Shown: positions 18,343-28,105, counted from the first letter of the stretch. The stretch is 64,000 nt of DNA from Microcoleus vaginatus PCC 9802 (GCA_022701275.1 CP031740.1:2801001-2865000), one strand, 5' to 3'. Notes: generated by a model not told the origin, from the sequence alone. Made by a program: numbers and translations.

Positions 18343-19179
18343 TCATAATTGCTCCTTCTTCCCTCTTCCTTCTTCCCTCTTCCTTCTTCCTTCTTCCTTC
18401 GAGGGTCTAAAAAGCCGATCGTGCTCTGGATGGTACAAGCGCGATCGCCCTTCTGCTGATTTTCCCAACGCCGGACTAATCACATACATTGTCGTTCTGA
18501 TCAAATTATTTTCGCGCGTAGCAACGGCCATTTTGTCAAGGGGAACTAGCACAATTTTTTCATCCGGCCAGCCCAACCGATAACAAATCGCTACAGGCAA
18601 ATCTGATGGGTAATGTTCCATCAATTTAGCTTGAGCCTGTTCGACATGGCGAGCACTCAAATACAGGCACAAACTCGCTTGATGAGCCGCTAAACTCGCC
18701 AATTCTTCGCGTTCCGGTACTTCTGTTCTGCCGCTAATTCGCGTCAAAATAATTGTCTGCACAACTCCCGGAACTGTCAACTCAATTTTTAGTTTAGCTG
18801 CGGCAAGTTGAAAAGCGCTAATTCCCGGGATTACCTCAAAAGCAATTCCCTCGGAAGCCAAAGCTTGCATTTGTTCGCCGACAGCCCCGTAGAGACAGGG
18901 ATCGCCGGAATGGAGGCGGACGACGCTTTTTCCGCCGCGCACTCGTTCCACCATCAAAGGTACAATCTCTTCGAGGGTCTTATCCGCAGTTTGGATCACT
19001 TCAGCATCCGCGCGCACCCCCTGCAAAATTTGCTCTGGGACTAAGGAATCCGCAAATAATATGACATCAGCCGCAGCCAGTAATTTTTGAGCCTTAACAG
19101 TCAACAAATCCGGGTCTCCCGGGCCTGCACCTACAATGTATACCCTTGGAATTAAGGCTTCAATCTCTGTCAAACTCAT
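18343..19179 (-). CDS. cobM: precorrin-4 C11-methyltransferase
   Basis: SAM-dependent tetrapyrrole methylase of cobalamin synthesis. VYIVGAGPGDPDLLTVKA (about residues 13-30) and RLHSGDPCLYGA are the family SAM and substrate motifs. The last 20 residues (PSKEEGRRKREEGRGKKEQL) are translated from an adjoining GAAGAAG-type repeat, so the original stop has been lost or displaced. Methylase core intact. Confidence 0.92.
   Translation of the reverse strand: MSLTEIEALIPRVYIVGAGPGDPDLLTVKAQKLLAAADVILFADSLVPEQILQGVRADAEVIQTADKTLEEIVPLMVERVRGGKSVVRLHSGDPCLYGAVGEQMQALASEGIAFEVIPGISAFQLAAAKLKIELTVPGVVQTIILTRISGRTEVPEREELASLAAHQASLCLYLSARHVEQAQAKLMEHYPSDLPVAICYRLGWPDEKIVLVPLDKMAVATRENNLIRTTMYVISPALGKSAEGRSRLYHPEHDRLFRPSKEEGRRKREEGRGKKEQL
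18353..18401. repeat. heptanucleotide array (CTTCTTC)n overlapping the cobM 3' end
   Basis: About seven CTTCTTC/CCTCTTC heptamers form the 3' coding end of cobM. Directly downstream (18300-18340) is a second heptamer type, GGGAATT, and before that GATTTTA units (18275-18298). Confidence 0.85.
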
Positions 19180-19262
19180 TGCTGCTAAAAAATTTGCTAA
19201 ATTTACGGACTCTTCCGGATGTACCTATTTTGCTGGGAAGTAAGGGATGGTAGATGCACCCT

Positions 19263-19300
19263 GGTTTTGAACCCTAGAGACTAACCTCTCTGGGGTTTTT
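19263..19300 (-). terminator. lgt terminator hairpin
   Basis: AACCCTAGAGA and CTCTCTGGGGTT pair around a short loop with a T/A-rich flank on both sides, located between the lgt stop codon and cobM. It can act in either direction; lgt is the gene ending here. Confidence 0.6.
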
Positions 19301-20193
19301 TATTGATCCTCTGGGGATTTATGAGTGATATTTGCCCGATCGCTATTTGGGGAGACAACATCGGGCAAAGGTCGATCGAGCAAATAAAGCCAAGCTAACC
19401 CACCCAAGCCTAAAACAATCCCAGTCAAGCTTACCATTTGTGCCGTCCGCAGCGGCCCCAACATCAAACTATCAGTTCGCAACCCTTCAATCCAGACTCG
19501 ACCGGAACTGTAAGCTGCGATATAAACCAAAAATAAAGCACCAGTTTTTAAGCGAATTTTGCCCTGCAAATCTCGGAAAAATAAAGTCAGAAGCAACCCA
19601 AATACTGTCAAATTCCACAGAGATTCGTAGAGAAATGTGGGGTGGAAGTATTCAAAATTAGCGTAGGCGGGCGGGCGGCTGTTTGGCGGAATATAGAGTT
19701 TCCAAGGCAAATCCGTAGGACTGCCAAAAGCTTCCGAGTTAAAGAAATTTCCCCAGCGTCCGATCGCCTGACCGAGAATTGCCGAGGGCGCGATTAAATC
19801 TGCCAATTGCCAAAAAGAAACTCGCTGGATTTTCGCAAAAATTAAAGCTGCGATCGTGCCACCCAAAATCGCCCCGTGAATCGCAATTCCGCCTTTCCAA
19901 ATCGCAATAATATCTTCAGGCCTCTGGGCGTATTGCTGCCACTCGAAAGCCACGTAATAAATTCGAGCACAGGGAATAGCGCCCAGAACCAGCCAAATTG
20001 CCAAATCACCCAACAATTCCGGGTTGACGCGGCGTTTTTGGGCCAAGTATTGGGACAGACTGACCCCAATCAAGACGGCAGAAGCTATCAACAGCCCGTA
20101 CCAGCGGATGGCTACGGGGCCAAGTTGAAAGATAATTGGGCCGGGCGATGTAAATTGAAACGCTAAGGGCAGCGCCAGAATATTTAGCACCAT
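19300..20193 (-). CDS. lgt: prolipoprotein diacylglyceryl transferase
   Basis: Integral membrane enzyme transferring diacylglycerol from phosphatidylglycerol to the lipobox Cys of prolipoproteins. About seven hydrophobic helices. The signature region [14 protein letters not shown] with the conserved Arg, Asn and Glu is at about residues 145-158; [13 protein letters not shown] is the second conserved loop. 297 residues is normal; the C-terminal 20 residues are polar. Confidence 0.94.
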   Translation of the reverse strand: MVLNILALPLAFQFTSPGPIIFQLGPVAIRWYGLLIASAVLIGVSLSQYLAQKRRVNPELLGDLAIWLVLGAIPCARIYYVAFEWQQYAQRPEDIIAIWKGGIAIHGAILGGTIAALIFAKIQRVSFWQLADLIAPSAILGQAIGRWGNFFNSEAFGSPTDLPWKLYIPPNSRPPAYANFEYFHPTFLYESLWNLTVFGLLLTLFFRDLQGKIRLKTGALFLVYIAAYSSGRVWIEGLRTDSLMLGPLRTAQMVSLTGIVLGLGGLAWLYLLDRPLPDVVSPNSDRANITHKSPEDQ

Positions 20194-20562
20194 AAAAGTT
20201 GCATTAATTGTGATGGAAAGCTGTCAAATTTGCATACCCTTTAACCAACTCCAGAGTTTATTTTAGGTGGCTACGGTCATTTACACGCAATATTTGGGGA
20301 ATTTTACCAAAAATTAACTGGATTCTTGATTGTGCAGATTTCTGTCTTGAGTTTTCTTTGTGAGTCCACAATAAGAGCCCCCTAACCCCCCCTTTTTAAA
20401 GGGGGGAACCGGATTATTCTTAAAGTCTCCCTGATTAAGGGGGGCTAGGGGCGATCGAGACTCCGCCTTCTGCCTTCTGCATAAGTGCCTTCAGGAGGAT
20501 TAACGGCAGCTTTGGTCGAGAAGTTTTAAGATAGAGGGTGGCTTTAAATTTTCTGATGACTT
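20194..20562. other. intergenic region with CCCCC/GGGGG inverted repeats
   Basis: Divergent spacer between lgt and rlmN. It holds a compound inverted repeat at 20375-20453 (CCCCCTAACCCCCC, AAAGGGGGG, then TTAAGGGGGGCTAGGGG). The same family is seen at 21781-21811, 39968-40052 and 53021-53145. No coding potential seen. Confidence 0.7.
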
Positions 20563-21678
20563 ATGTCTCCTACTTCCGTTTCTCAGGTGTACTCTTCTGG
20601 TAATTCCAGGGGCGCGAATCAGTCTCGCAAGACTGCTGCTTTGGCTGTTGAGTCGGGTAAAATTCCGCCCTTGCTGGGGGCGAGTTTGGCTGAGTTAACG
20701 GACTGGGTGCAGCAGCAGGGACAACCAGCTTATCGGGGAAAGCAGTTGTACCAGTGGATTTATGAGAAAGGTGCGCGATCGCTCTCTGATATTTCTGTAT
20801 TCTCGAAACAGTGGCGCGAGACTGTTGCTAAAATTCCGATCGGGCGATCGACCATTCATTATCGATCGGTCGCACCAGACGCCACCGTAAAATATCTCTT
20901 AAAATTGGCAGACGGTCAAATCATTGAAACAGTCGGCATTCCCACCGATAAACGGCTTACTGTCTGCGTCTCAGCCCAAGTTGGCTGCGCGATGGGCTGC
21001 GACTTTTGCGCTACCGGAAAAGGCGGTTTCAAGCGCAACTTAGAAAAACACGAAATCGTCGATCAAGTCTTGACAGTACAGCAAGATTTCGGCCGCCGAG
21101 TCAGCCACATCGTATTTATGGGCATGGGCGAACCCCTGCTGAATTTCGATAATGTTGTAGCTGCTGTCCAATGTTTGAATCAAGACGTAGGAATTGGACA
21201 GCGAAATATCACCATTTCCACAGTAGGAATTCGCAATCGCATCAGCCAACTAGCCGAACATCAACTGCAAGTTACCCTCGCCGTCAGCCTCCACGCTTCT
21301 AATCAAAGATTGCGCGAAGAGTTAATTCCTAGCGCCCGCCCTTATCCTTTGGGTGAGTTAATCGCAGAATGTCGCGAATATGTGCGATCGACTGGACGCA
21401 GATTAAGTTTTGAATACGTACTTTTAGCAGGCGTGAATGACTTGCCGGAACACGCAGCCGAGTTAGCAACTCACTTGCGCGGTTTTCAGTGTCACGTCAA
21501 TTTGATTCCTTACAATCCGATTCAGGAAGCTGAATATAAGCGACCGACTCCCAATCGAATTAACAGTTTTGTATCGGTTTTGAAGGAAAAGAAAATTGCA
21601 GTTAGCGTGCGGTATTCTCGCGGCTTAGAAGCAGATGCAGCCTGCGGACAATTGCGGGCATCCGAGGTTGAGAAGTGA
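20563..21678 (+). CDS. rlmN: dual-specificity rRNA/tRNA adenine-C2 methyltransferase
   Basis: Radical SAM methylase of 23S rRNA A2503 (and tRNA A37 in some bacteria). The cluster motif is [11 protein letters not shown] at about residues 141-151, [11 protein letters not shown] follows, and the methyl-carrying Cys is in the C-terminal [10 protein letters not shown]. The N terminus is extended by about 30 polar residues before [14 protein letters not shown]. Length 371 is normal otherwise. Confidence 0.94.
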   Translation: MSPTSVSQVYSSGNSRGANQSRKTAALAVESGKIPPLLGASLAELTDWVQQQGQPAYRGKQLYQWIYEKGARSLSDISVFSKQWRETVAKIPIGRSTIHYRSVAPDATVKYLLKLADGQIIETVGIPTDKRLTVCVSAQVGCAMGCDFCATGKGGFKRNLEKHEIVDQVLTVQQDFGRRVSHIVFMGMGEPLLNFDNVVAAVQCLNQDVGIGQRNITISTVGIRNRISQLAEHQLQVTLAVSLHASNQRLREELIPSARPYPLGELIAECREYVRSTGRRLSFEYVLLAGVNDLPEHAAELATHLRGFQCHVNLIPYNPIQEAEYKRPTPNRINSFVSVLKEKKIAVSVRYSRGLEADAACGQLRASEVEK

Positions 21679-21780
21679 ATTTTTAACCCCTAAAAATTGT
21701 CGTAGGGTGCGTCCGATTGCGTTATTTTATCGAGGATTGAGAAAGTATAGCAATCCTAAATGAGTTGTAAATGTTTTACC

Positions 21781-21811
21781 CCACCCCAACCCTCCCCTTA
21801 CTAAGGGGAGG
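21781..21811. repeat. CCCCTTA/TAAGGGG inverted repeat
   Basis: CCCTCCCCTTAC and TAAGGGGAGGG form a palindrome between the convergent rlmN and methyltransferase genes. It could serve as a bidirectional terminator but lacks a clear T run. Confidence 0.6.
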
Positions 21812-21872
21812 GAGTAAGAAATTCACAAATGATTTAGGATTGGCTATATCTTCTGACGCACTCTACTACTCT

Positions 21873-22982
21873 CTACAAGCGTTTAACAAGTATCCACCGC
21901 AACTCTAACGGCGGTGTTTGTTTCACAGAAAATAAATCCCGCCCGCTAGCCCAACTCACAAACCAAGGTGTCGGCGGCCACGCAGAATCAGGCAAATGTT
22001 TTTGTTCGTATTCAATCACCGATTGATCAGAAATAATTTCTAACGGCAAACCCTCTATGGCTGCTTGCAATTCTTGTCTGGTAATCAGATAAGACCAACA
22101 CAATTCAGACATTTGTTTTGCCATCTCATCGGGTTCGTAACCCTCTACAGCTAAGAAAGCACTGAATAATATAAACCCGCCACTTAAAACAGCATCGGAC
22201 ATTTTGCCCAGGAACAAACGAATTTGTTCCGGGTAGCGGAAGTGTGAGAGAACTTCGGTAGCAATGGCTAATTTGTACCGATAAGTTTTCATTCTCAATA
22301 ATGGGTCTAAAACGTCGCCTTGGGTGACATTTATCGGCAAGTTTTCGGCGGTTGCTGCTGCTGATAGCTTCTCGGCAAAAATCGGCGTTAGTTCGATCGC
22401 ATCCACGGAATGGCCTAACCTTGCTAAAGGCAAACTATTGCGCCCTGGGCCCGCACCCACATCTAAAATAGGTGCTTTTCCCGGTTCGCCTAATTCGGCG
22501 GCAATGGCGATGACTTTGGCATCGGGATGGCTGCCGAATAAAGGTTCGGGGCGAATATCCGGCCAGCTATGATATTTCTGGGCCATCGATTCGATTTGAA
22601 TCTTGGTATTCAGAGTAATGCCACCGGCTAAACCGCTTTGGGAATTAGCGGGAAAATAGGAGACTATTAGATTAGCGTGGGGGGAATTTTTGAATCCTTC
22701 TGCTAAGGCGTTGGCGATTAATGTTCGCAAGTTTTCGGCTTGGGCAGCGTCGATGTTTTGTCCGAGAATGTTTAAGAAGTCTGAGAGTAATTTAAGATAG
22801 TCGTCTAGCATCGATGGCAAGCAAGGCAGATAGAATTCTCCCTTGAGGCCGATGCTCCTTTTGAGCCTTTCTTTGAGAATTAATTTCAGGCGATTCGAGT
22901 CTGTCAACGGCGGGCCTGTTTCGGGTGATTCGCTGACGGACAATTCGGTGACAGATGCGGCACTGGTGAGGTTTTTAGTCAC
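21873..22982 (-). CDS. class I SAM-dependent methyltransferase
   Basis: Predicted small-molecule methyltransferase. The SAM-binding motif is ILDVGAGPGRNSLPLARLG, followed by VDAIELTP and the motif IV/post-I region LAIATEVLSHFRYPEQIRLF; about 200 N-terminal residues precede the Rossmann domain. The frame is open further up to 23081, deep into purN; a GTG at 22982 overlapping the purN stop by 8 bases is a more economical start, but no ribosome binding site decides it. Probably cotranscribed with purN. Substrate unknown. Confidence 0.8.
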   Translation of the reverse strand: MTKNLTSAASVTELSVSESPETGPPLTDSNRLKLILKERLKRSIGLKGEFYLPCLPSMLDDYLKLLSDFLNILGQNIDAAQAENLRTLIANALAEGFKNSPHANLIVSYFPANSQSGLAGGITLNTKIQIESMAQKYHSWPDIRPEPLFGSHPDAKVIAIAAELGEPGKAPILDVGAGPGRNSLPLARLGHSVDAIELTPIFAEKLSAAATAENLPINVTQGDVLDPLLRMKTYRYKLAIATEVLSHFRYPEQIRLFLGKMSDAVLSGGFILFSAFLAVEGYEPDEMAKQMSELCWSYLITRQELQAAIEGLPLEIISDQSVIEYEQKHLPDSAWPPTPWFVSWASGRDLFSVKQTPPLELRWILVKRL

Positions 22983-23646
22983 AATATTTTTGATTAGATT
23001 CGGCAATAAGTGCGATCGCACCGAGCATAATCTTGTGCTCTTGCACCTGAATTCTCGCGTGCAGTGTTTCTGCGGTATCATCAGGCAATACTGGCACCGC
23101 AGCCTGCATTAAAATCGGCCCGCTGTCTACTTCTAAACGGGCGATATGTACCGTACATCCGGTGATTTTAACCTTAGCTGCCAGTGCTTGCTCGACGGCG
23201 CGAATTCCTGGGAAACTCGGCAATAAGCTGGGGTGAATGTTAATAACGCGATCGGGAAAAGCATCAAACAAAACTTTGGTAACAATTCGCATCCAACCCG
23301 CCATCACTACCCATTCTACATCATATTCTTGAAAAGTTTTGACAATTTTTGTATCTAATTCTTCGCGGCTTTTGCAGTCGCGGTGATTGAGAAGAATCGA
23401 TGGAATACCGTATTTTTCGGCTCTGGCTGCGGCTTTGGCTTCGGGGTTGTTGTAAATTAATATTGGTATTTGAGCGTTGAGTTGTTGATTTTGGATGGCT
23501 TGGGCAATTACCTCGAAGTTGCTGCCGCTTCCTGATGCTAAAACTCCTAATTTTAATGGAGGATGGGCCGGAGCGAGCGCACTTTGGCCAATCTCAGGAG
23601 AAATCAGGCAGGCATTGGAATTAACAGATACTGGATTAGCGGTCAT
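22975..23646 (-). CDS. purN: phosphoribosylglycinamide formyltransferase
   Basis: Third step of purine synthesis: transfers formyl from 10-formyl-THF to GAR. Motifs: LGVLASGSGSNFEVIAQAIQ near residues 33-52 (phosphate-binding), MAGWMRIV and the catalytic region INIHPSLLPSFPGIRAVEQAL with Asn and His, and later Asp in RLEVDSGPIL. The N-terminal 30 residues before the core are an extension. Overlaps the downstream methyltransferase gene. Confidence 0.94.
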   Translation of the reverse strand: MTANPVSVNSNACLISPEIGQSALAPAHPPLKLGVLASGSGSNFEVIAQAIQNQQLNAQIPILIYNNPEAKAAARAEKYGIPSILLNHRDCKSREELDTKIVKTFQEYDVEWVVMAGWMRIVTKVLFDAFPDRVINIHPSLLPSFPGIRAVEQALAAKVKITGCTVHIARLEVDSGPILMQAAVPVLPDDTAETLHARIQVQEHKIMLGAIALIAESNQKYCD

Positions 23647-23916
23647 TCGATTTTAGATTTTAGATTTTAGATTTTGGATTGACCCCACGGATAAATTCGG
23701 GGGCTGGAGGATTTTAGATTTTAGATTTTGGATTGATTCCACGGATAAATCCGGGGGGTTGTACCATCAAGAAATTCTTGGTCATAAAGATAAAAACTAT
23801 TCACTCGTCTTCTACAATACAGGTAAAGGGTAAGGTGTGCTGGGTCGCACTCTACATGGAGATATTGCCTAAGTCCTAAGTATATTATTTTTTTTCGCTG
23901 ACCTACTGATTCACTC
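23647..23916. other. repeat-filled spacer upstream of purN
   Basis: Contains GATTTTA heptamers (23649-23678) and a direct duplication of about 55-60 bp with TTTTGGATTGA followed by CCACGGATAAAT (23672-23706 and 23727-23760). No coding potential seen. Confidence 0.7.
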
Positions 23917-24492
23917 CTATTCTACAATATTCTCAAAAAACTCTTCCCTGAGAATCGAATAAAGTTTTAGATCCCAATATCTGTCTTTGACAAATAGGTG
24001 CTGTCGCAATACCCCTTCCAATTGCATCCCCACTTTTTCCATCACCCGAGCGGAAGCAATATTGTTAACTTCACATCGAGCCATAATTCGATTCAGCAAC
24101 ATCTCCCGAAAGCCGAATTCAATAACTGCATTAACAGCCTCGCTCATGTATCCTTCGCCCCAATAGCTCCTAGAGAGTGCGTAGCCAATTTCCGCGCGGC
24201 TGTGCGTCATGCTCCATTCCACAAATCCGCAAGTCCCGATAAACTTTTTCTCGACTTTGTGGACAATTCCCCAATCTACAAGCTCTCGTCTTTTGTACAT
24301 TTTTGTAAGTGACTTGAGAAAGTCTTTAGTGTCTTCGATCGAGGTGTGGGTTGACCACATTGTGTATTGGGATACTGCGGGGTTTGAGGCATACTCAAAC
24401 ATATCCCTGGCATCGTTTAAAGTAATTTTTCGGAGCAGGAGCCTTTCAGTTTCTATAGTGGGTAAATGAGCTAATATATCGAGAAGGTTCAT
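23917..24492 (-). CDS. GNAT family N-acetyltransferase (RimJ/RimL type)
   Basis: 191 residues of the RimJ/RimL subgroup: IETERLLLRKITLNDARDMF at the N terminus, the acetyl-CoA binding region GYALSRSYWGEGYMSEAV and the NIASARVMEKVGMQLEG motif. Such proteins acetylate N termini, small amines or antibiotics; the substrate here is unknown. Confidence 0.9.
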   Translation of the reverse strand: MNLLDILAHLPTIETERLLLRKITLNDARDMFEYASNPAVSQYTMWSTHTSIEDTKDFLKSLTKMYKRRELVDWGIVHKVEKKFIGTCGFVEWSMTHSRAEIGYALSRSYWGEGYMSEAVNAVIEFGFREMLLNRIMARCEVNNIASARVMEKVGMQLEGVLRQHLFVKDRYWDLKLYSILREEFFENIVE

Positions 24493-24551
24493 TTTGATAT
24501 TGACCTATATTGTGATACCATTTAAAACTAAAAGCTAAAATTTACAAGCCA

Positions 24552-25442
24552 ATGGTTCGGATTAAATTTGGGCGTTTTAACTGGTTGGATAATGATGCGA
24601 TCGCAGCTTGGACTTTCCTGGCCCCAGCTTTGCTGTTTCTGGGTACTTTTTTGATTGGGCCGATCGCCTATTTATTTTACCTCAGCTTTACCAGCGGCAG
24701 CTTTACCCAGTCGGGAGTGCGTTGGATTGGCTTCAACAACTACTGGCGTCTAGTCACAAACCCGGATTTCTGGCAAATTCTCCAAAATACGCTCTATTTT
24801 ACTACTGCAACAGTCATTCCCAGTTTAGTGATTCCATTGGGCTTAGCAGTTTTGCTAAATCGCTCGTTTGCTTGGCGAGGAGCTCTCCGCACCGCTTATT
24901 TTATTCCCTCGATTACCTCTTTAGTTGCAGTTGGCTTGGGTTGGCGGTGGTTGTTTCAAACCGAAGGCCCGGTGAATAATGCCCTGAATGCGATCGGCTT
25001 AAATCCAATTCCTTGGCTGAGTAGCACAGTTTGGGCAATGCCAGTGATAATTCTGCTCAGTGTTTGGAAACAATTAGGCTTTAATATGGTAGTATTTTTA
25101 GCAGGCTTACAAGCAATTCCGGTCAATCGTTACGAAGCCGCAGAATTGGATGGAGCTAATGCTTGGCAGCAATTTTTGTACATCACTTTACCCGGTTTGC
25201 GACCGACTTTAGTATTTGCTACCGTCACTACTGCTATTTTTACTCTGCGGAGTTTCGAGCAAGTTTACGTCATCACTGGCGGCGGCCCTTTGAACTCTAC
25301 TAATTTGCTAGTTTATTATATTTACGAGCAAGCTTTTTCACAATTTGATTTTGGCTATGCAGCCGCTGCGGCAACTTTCCTGATGGCTTTAGCTTTGATA
25401 TTAGTCTATTTACAACTAAAAGTTTGGGGCGAAGATGCTTGA
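24552..25442 (+). CDS. sugar ABC transporter permease (MalF/UgpA type)
   Basis: 296 residues with six hydrophobic helices. The EAA loop that docks the ATPase is EAAELDGANAWQQFLYITLP (about residues 196-215). It belongs to the carbohydrate uptake permeases. The binding protein, second permease and ATPase are not in the flanking genes, so it is an orphan in the window and its substrate cannot be assigned. Confidence 0.9.
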   Translation: MVRIKFGRFNWLDNDAIAAWTFLAPALLFLGTFLIGPIAYLFYLSFTSGSFTQSGVRWIGFNNYWRLVTNPDFWQILQNTLYFTTATVIPSLVIPLGLAVLLNRSFAWRGALRTAYFIPSITSLVAVGLGWRWLFQTEGPVNNALNAIGLNPIPWLSSTVWAMPVIILLSVWKQLGFNMVVFLAGLQAIPVNRYEAAELDGANAWQQFLYITLPGLRPTLVFATVTTAIFTLRSFEQVYVITGGGPLNSTNLLVYYIYEQAFSQFDFGYAAAAATFLMALALILVYLQLKVWGEDA

Positions 25443-25467
25443 GATCACGTCCGGTAGCATCCTTCGT

Positions 25468-25535
25468 GTATGGGCGGGGCGGGTTTACCAAATTGTTTTT
25501 TTTAGGCAATTATGTTTGGTAAAACCCGCCCATAC
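25468..25535. repeat. long inverted repeat GTATGGGCGGG/CCCGCCCATAC
   Basis: GTATGGGCGGG and GTTTACCAAA at the left pair with TTTGGTAAAAC and CCGCCCATAC at the right, leaving an A/T-rich centre. Same family as 36411-36475 and 36541-36603. Located between convergent genes; it may be a small non-autonomous palindromic element and could end transcription. Confidence 0.75.
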
Positions 25536-25574
25536 GCGCCAATTATACAATTAACCAGGCCCAATGCCCAATTA

Positions 25575-26165
25575 CTAATTCCCCATTTTATATTCCATGT
25601 ACTCGGCTGTTTGTTCAGCCTGTGCTGTACCCAAAAGCTTGCCGACAACGTGCAAAGACATATCAATTCCCGCAGCAATTCCCCCAGAAGTGATGATTTT
25701 GCCGTTATCTACAAATCGCTGATTTTCGATAATAGTTGTGTTGGGCGCTAATTCTTTCAATAAATCCAATGCCTGATGGTGGGTAGTTGCTTCCAAACCT
25801 TCCAACAAGCCAGCTTTTGCCAAAAGCAGTGATCCCGTACAGACAGAAAGCACTAATTCTGCTGTTAGCGCACACTCTTTTATCCAGTTAATAACTGCTG
25901 AATTATCGATTAACTTTCTCGTACCTTGTCCTCCCGGTACAATTAAAATATCCGGTGGCGGACAATCGGAAATGGTGCAGTCAGGATTTACACTCAAACC
26001 ATTGCGGGCGTTGACAGCACCCGGATGTTCGGCTACGGTAGAGACTGCAAAAGGTCGCTCGCCCTTACTTAATTGTGATGTCACCGAAAACACTTCAAAA
26101 GGGCCTGCAAAGTCTAGTACCTCGACATCATCAAACATTAAAATAGCTACCTTCCTAGTTGCCAT
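25575..26165 (-). CDS. DJ-1/PfpI family protein
   Basis: 196 residues of the DJ-1/PfpI fold. The elbow Cys is C109 in LVLSVCTGSLLLAKAG; MFDDVEVLDFAGPFEVFS at the N terminus carries the conserved acidic residues. Such proteins include isocyanide hydratase-like and deglycase-like members; function unassigned. The frame is open to 26264, but MATRKVAILMFDD at 26165 is the family-like start and keeps the divergent gene at 26244 separate. Confidence 0.88.
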   Translation of the reverse strand: MATRKVAILMFDDVEVLDFAGPFEVFSVTSQLSKGERPFAVSTVAEHPGAVNARNGLSVNPDCTISDCPPPDILIVPGGQGTRKLIDNSAVINWIKECALTAELVLSVCTGSLLLAKAGLLEGLEATTHHQALDLLKELAPNTTIIENQRFVDNGKIITSGGIAAGIDMSLHVVGKLLGTAQAEQTAEYMEYKMGN

Positions 26166-26243
26166 AAGACATACTTCTGATAGAGACCAAAAATATTGGC
26201 GATTTGTTATCGTAGAACTGGTATAATTTAAATCATTAAAGCT

Positions 26244-26603
26244 ATGCCGAAAAAAATTCGCCATCGCGCTCTGAAACTCTTTGTTTTGTGTCTGGCTTGT
26301 GCCTTAGCAAGTGCTGTTGCGCCAATTTTTACGCCCGCTCAATCCACAACTCAATTAGAATTTCGCATTATTCAATTAGAACGTCAAATTTCAGAACTCA
26401 GAGGACAAATCTACAGTTTGCAGAATCAAGGTTCTAGAGTTAACAGGCCTCCGTCTCCTTCCGGTTCTGGTCGGACAAATGCTAGAATGCCGTCGGGAGA
26501 CCCGATGTTTGACAATTTAGCAACTTTGGCAATTGAAAATAAGCAAGATATTATCAAAATTCAAGAGCGGTTGTCAAAGCTAGAATCGTCGAGAAATCGC
26601 TAG
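26244..26603 (+). CDS. secreted coiled-coil protein of unknown function
   Basis: 119 residues: basic N terminus with hydrophobic signal (LFVLCLACALASAVAP) ending near an Ala-Gln site (TPAQST), a coiled-coil heptad segment (FRIIQLERQISELRGQIYSL), a Pro/Ser/Gly-rich hinge and a second short helix. Looks like a small exported oligomeric protein; no family recognised by name. Divergent from the DJ-1/PfpI gene. Confidence 0.7.
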   Translation: MPKKIRHRALKLFVLCLACALASAVAPIFTPAQSTTQLEFRIIQLERQISELRGQIYSLQNQGSRVNRPPSPSGSGRTNARMPSGDPMFDNLATLAIENKQDIIKIQERLSKLESSRNR

Positions 26604-26875
26604 AGAACTCATTAGTTAGAAGGAAGAGGGAAGAAGGAAGACACGAGACGGATGTTGACACGGATACAGGGATTAATTATTGAACCCAAGTCGGGAGTCC
26701 GGAGTCCGGAGTCAGAGGGAAGAGGGAAGAGGGAAGAAGTCAGTAGTCATTAGTTAGAAGAATAAAGTCATATTCTCCCCAGCTCCCAACTCCAAACTCT
26801 CCCCCTCTCCCCCTCTCCCATCCTCCGACGTTGAGGTCGAGAACAGCAGGGTCTGCTAAAAGTTAACTTGCAGAA
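26604..26875. other. repeat-rich spacer
   Basis: Short GAAGAGG-type heptamers (26619-26640 and 26716-26740), a GTCGGGAGTCCGGAGTCCGG duplication and a CTCCCAACTCC/CCCCCTCTCC pyrimidine-rich run. No gene seen. Confidence 0.6.
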
Positions 26876-27022
26876 CTATTCAATGATATGGAAATAAAAG
26901 CCTGCAACCACAAAATTGATTACTAGCAGCAAGAGAAACCAGCCTGCGCGAAATGTGTAAGGGAATTTGCCCGTTTTCATCACGGAGTCGGATTTTAATT
27001 GGTTCTTCGCTATCTCTGGCAT
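26876..27022 (-). CDS. psaX: photosystem I subunit PsaX
   Basis: A 48-residue membrane protein. Its C-terminal half (PYTFRAGWFLLLLVINFVV) matches the single helix of PsaX, the small accessory photosystem I subunit known from the Thermosynechococcus structure, including the FR-x-W pattern, the INF step and a closing YF. The N terminus is about 12 residues longer than in that protein. AGGAG lies 8 bases upstream of the ATG, supporting expression. The identification is from memory of the PsaX sequence. Confidence 0.82.
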   Translation of the reverse strand: MPEIAKNQLKSDSVMKTGKFPYTFRAGWFLLLLVINFVVAGFYFHIIE

Positions 27023-27148
27023 AGGTAAAGCTCCTAATTCATAATGTCACTCTATTCACAAATAGCAGAGAGCGTCGCACTTATGCACAATCCTCTAGAG
27101 TTATTTTTTGTAACAAGGAGTTTATACCGAGTTGAATTCACATTAATT

Positions 27149-28105
27149 TCAATCGCTCTCTCCGGCGTGGTAGGAACTGCGGACGAGAGGCCCCGATCGC
27201 ACGCGCTCAAACCCCATCTCCCGGGCGATCGACCCGAAACGGTCAAATTCGCTCGGCGTCCAGTATTTACGCACTGGGAGGTGATCTAGAGATGGTCTCA
27301 TGTATTGACCGAGGGTGAGCCGATCGCACTTGGCATCTCGCAAATCGGTCATCGCTTCGACTATCTCGGCTTCGGTTTCCCCGTGTCCCAACATCAAACC
27401 GGATTTTGTGGGAATAGTTGGGTCATATTGCTTAACAATACGCAGAACGTCGATCGAGCGATCGTACTTGGCCCCCCTCCGCACCGGCCCTTGCAATCGG
27501 CGCACCGTCTCAATATTGTGGTTGTAACAAGCCGGTTTAGCCTCCACCACCGTGCGAATCCGATCTCGCTGCAACTCCTCGATCCCTGAATTCTCCCCCT
27601 CTGAGCTCCTCCCGATTCCCCCCCAAAAATCCGGCGTTAGTACCTCAACTTCAGTATCCGGGTTCAGAAGGCGGATTTGGGCGATCGTCCTTGCAAACCA
27701 ACCCGCACCCCCATCCGGCAAATCATCCCTCGCCACCGAAGTCAGCACCGCATAGCGCAAACCCAACAACTGCACCGCCTCAGCCACCTTTTGCGGTTCC
27801 TCCGGGTCTAGCGGCATCGGAGAATGACCTTTATCTACTTGACAAAAAGCACAAGCGCGGGTGCAAGTCGGCCCCATCAACAAAAAAGTCGCCGTTTTTT
27901 GCGCGTAGCACTCGCCCCGGTTGGGACATCTGCCCTCCTCGCAAATCGTGTGAATTTGCCGCTGTTTAATAATTTTTTGCACTTGCGAAAGTTCGCTAGC
28001 TTTGCCAACGGGCCTACGCAACCACTCCGGCATCGCCTCAATTTCACCCCGCATTTGGGCAGCAACTGCTTTGACAGTAGGAGTTTTAGGAGTTTGGGGC
28101 GACAT
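27149..28105 (-). CDS. lipA: lipoyl synthase
   Basis: Radical SAM enzyme inserting two sulfurs into octanoyl groups to make lipoate. The auxiliary cluster motif [12 protein letters not shown] (about residues 55-66) and the radical SAM motif [13 protein letters not shown] are both present, as are [14 protein letters not shown] and the C-terminal RSSYHAGE. About 12-15 residues rich in Ser/Glu/Gly (around [16 protein letters not shown]) enlarge the loop after the TPDFWGG motif. Confidence 0.94.
   Translation of the reverse strand: MSPQTPKTPTVKAVAAQMRGEIEAMPEWLRRPVGKASELSQVQKIIKQRQIHTICEEGRCPNRGECYAQKTATFLLMGPTCTRACAFCQVDKGHSPMPLDPEEPQKVAEAVQLLGLRYAVLTSVARDDLPDGGAGWFARTIAQIRLLNPDTEVEVLTPDFWGGIGRSSEGENSGIEELQRDRIRTVVEAKPACYNHNIETVRRLQGPVRRGAKYDRSIDVLRIVKQYDPTIPTKSGLMLGHGETEAEIVEAMTDLRDAKCDRLTLGQYMRPSLDHLPVRKYWTPSEFDRFGSIAREMGFERVRSGPLVRSSYHAGESD

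Noticed and set aside
24552-25442. A complete sugar ABC transporter operon
   Set aside because: Flanking genes are an acetyltransferase and a DJ-1/PfpI protein; no ATPase or binding protein is present.
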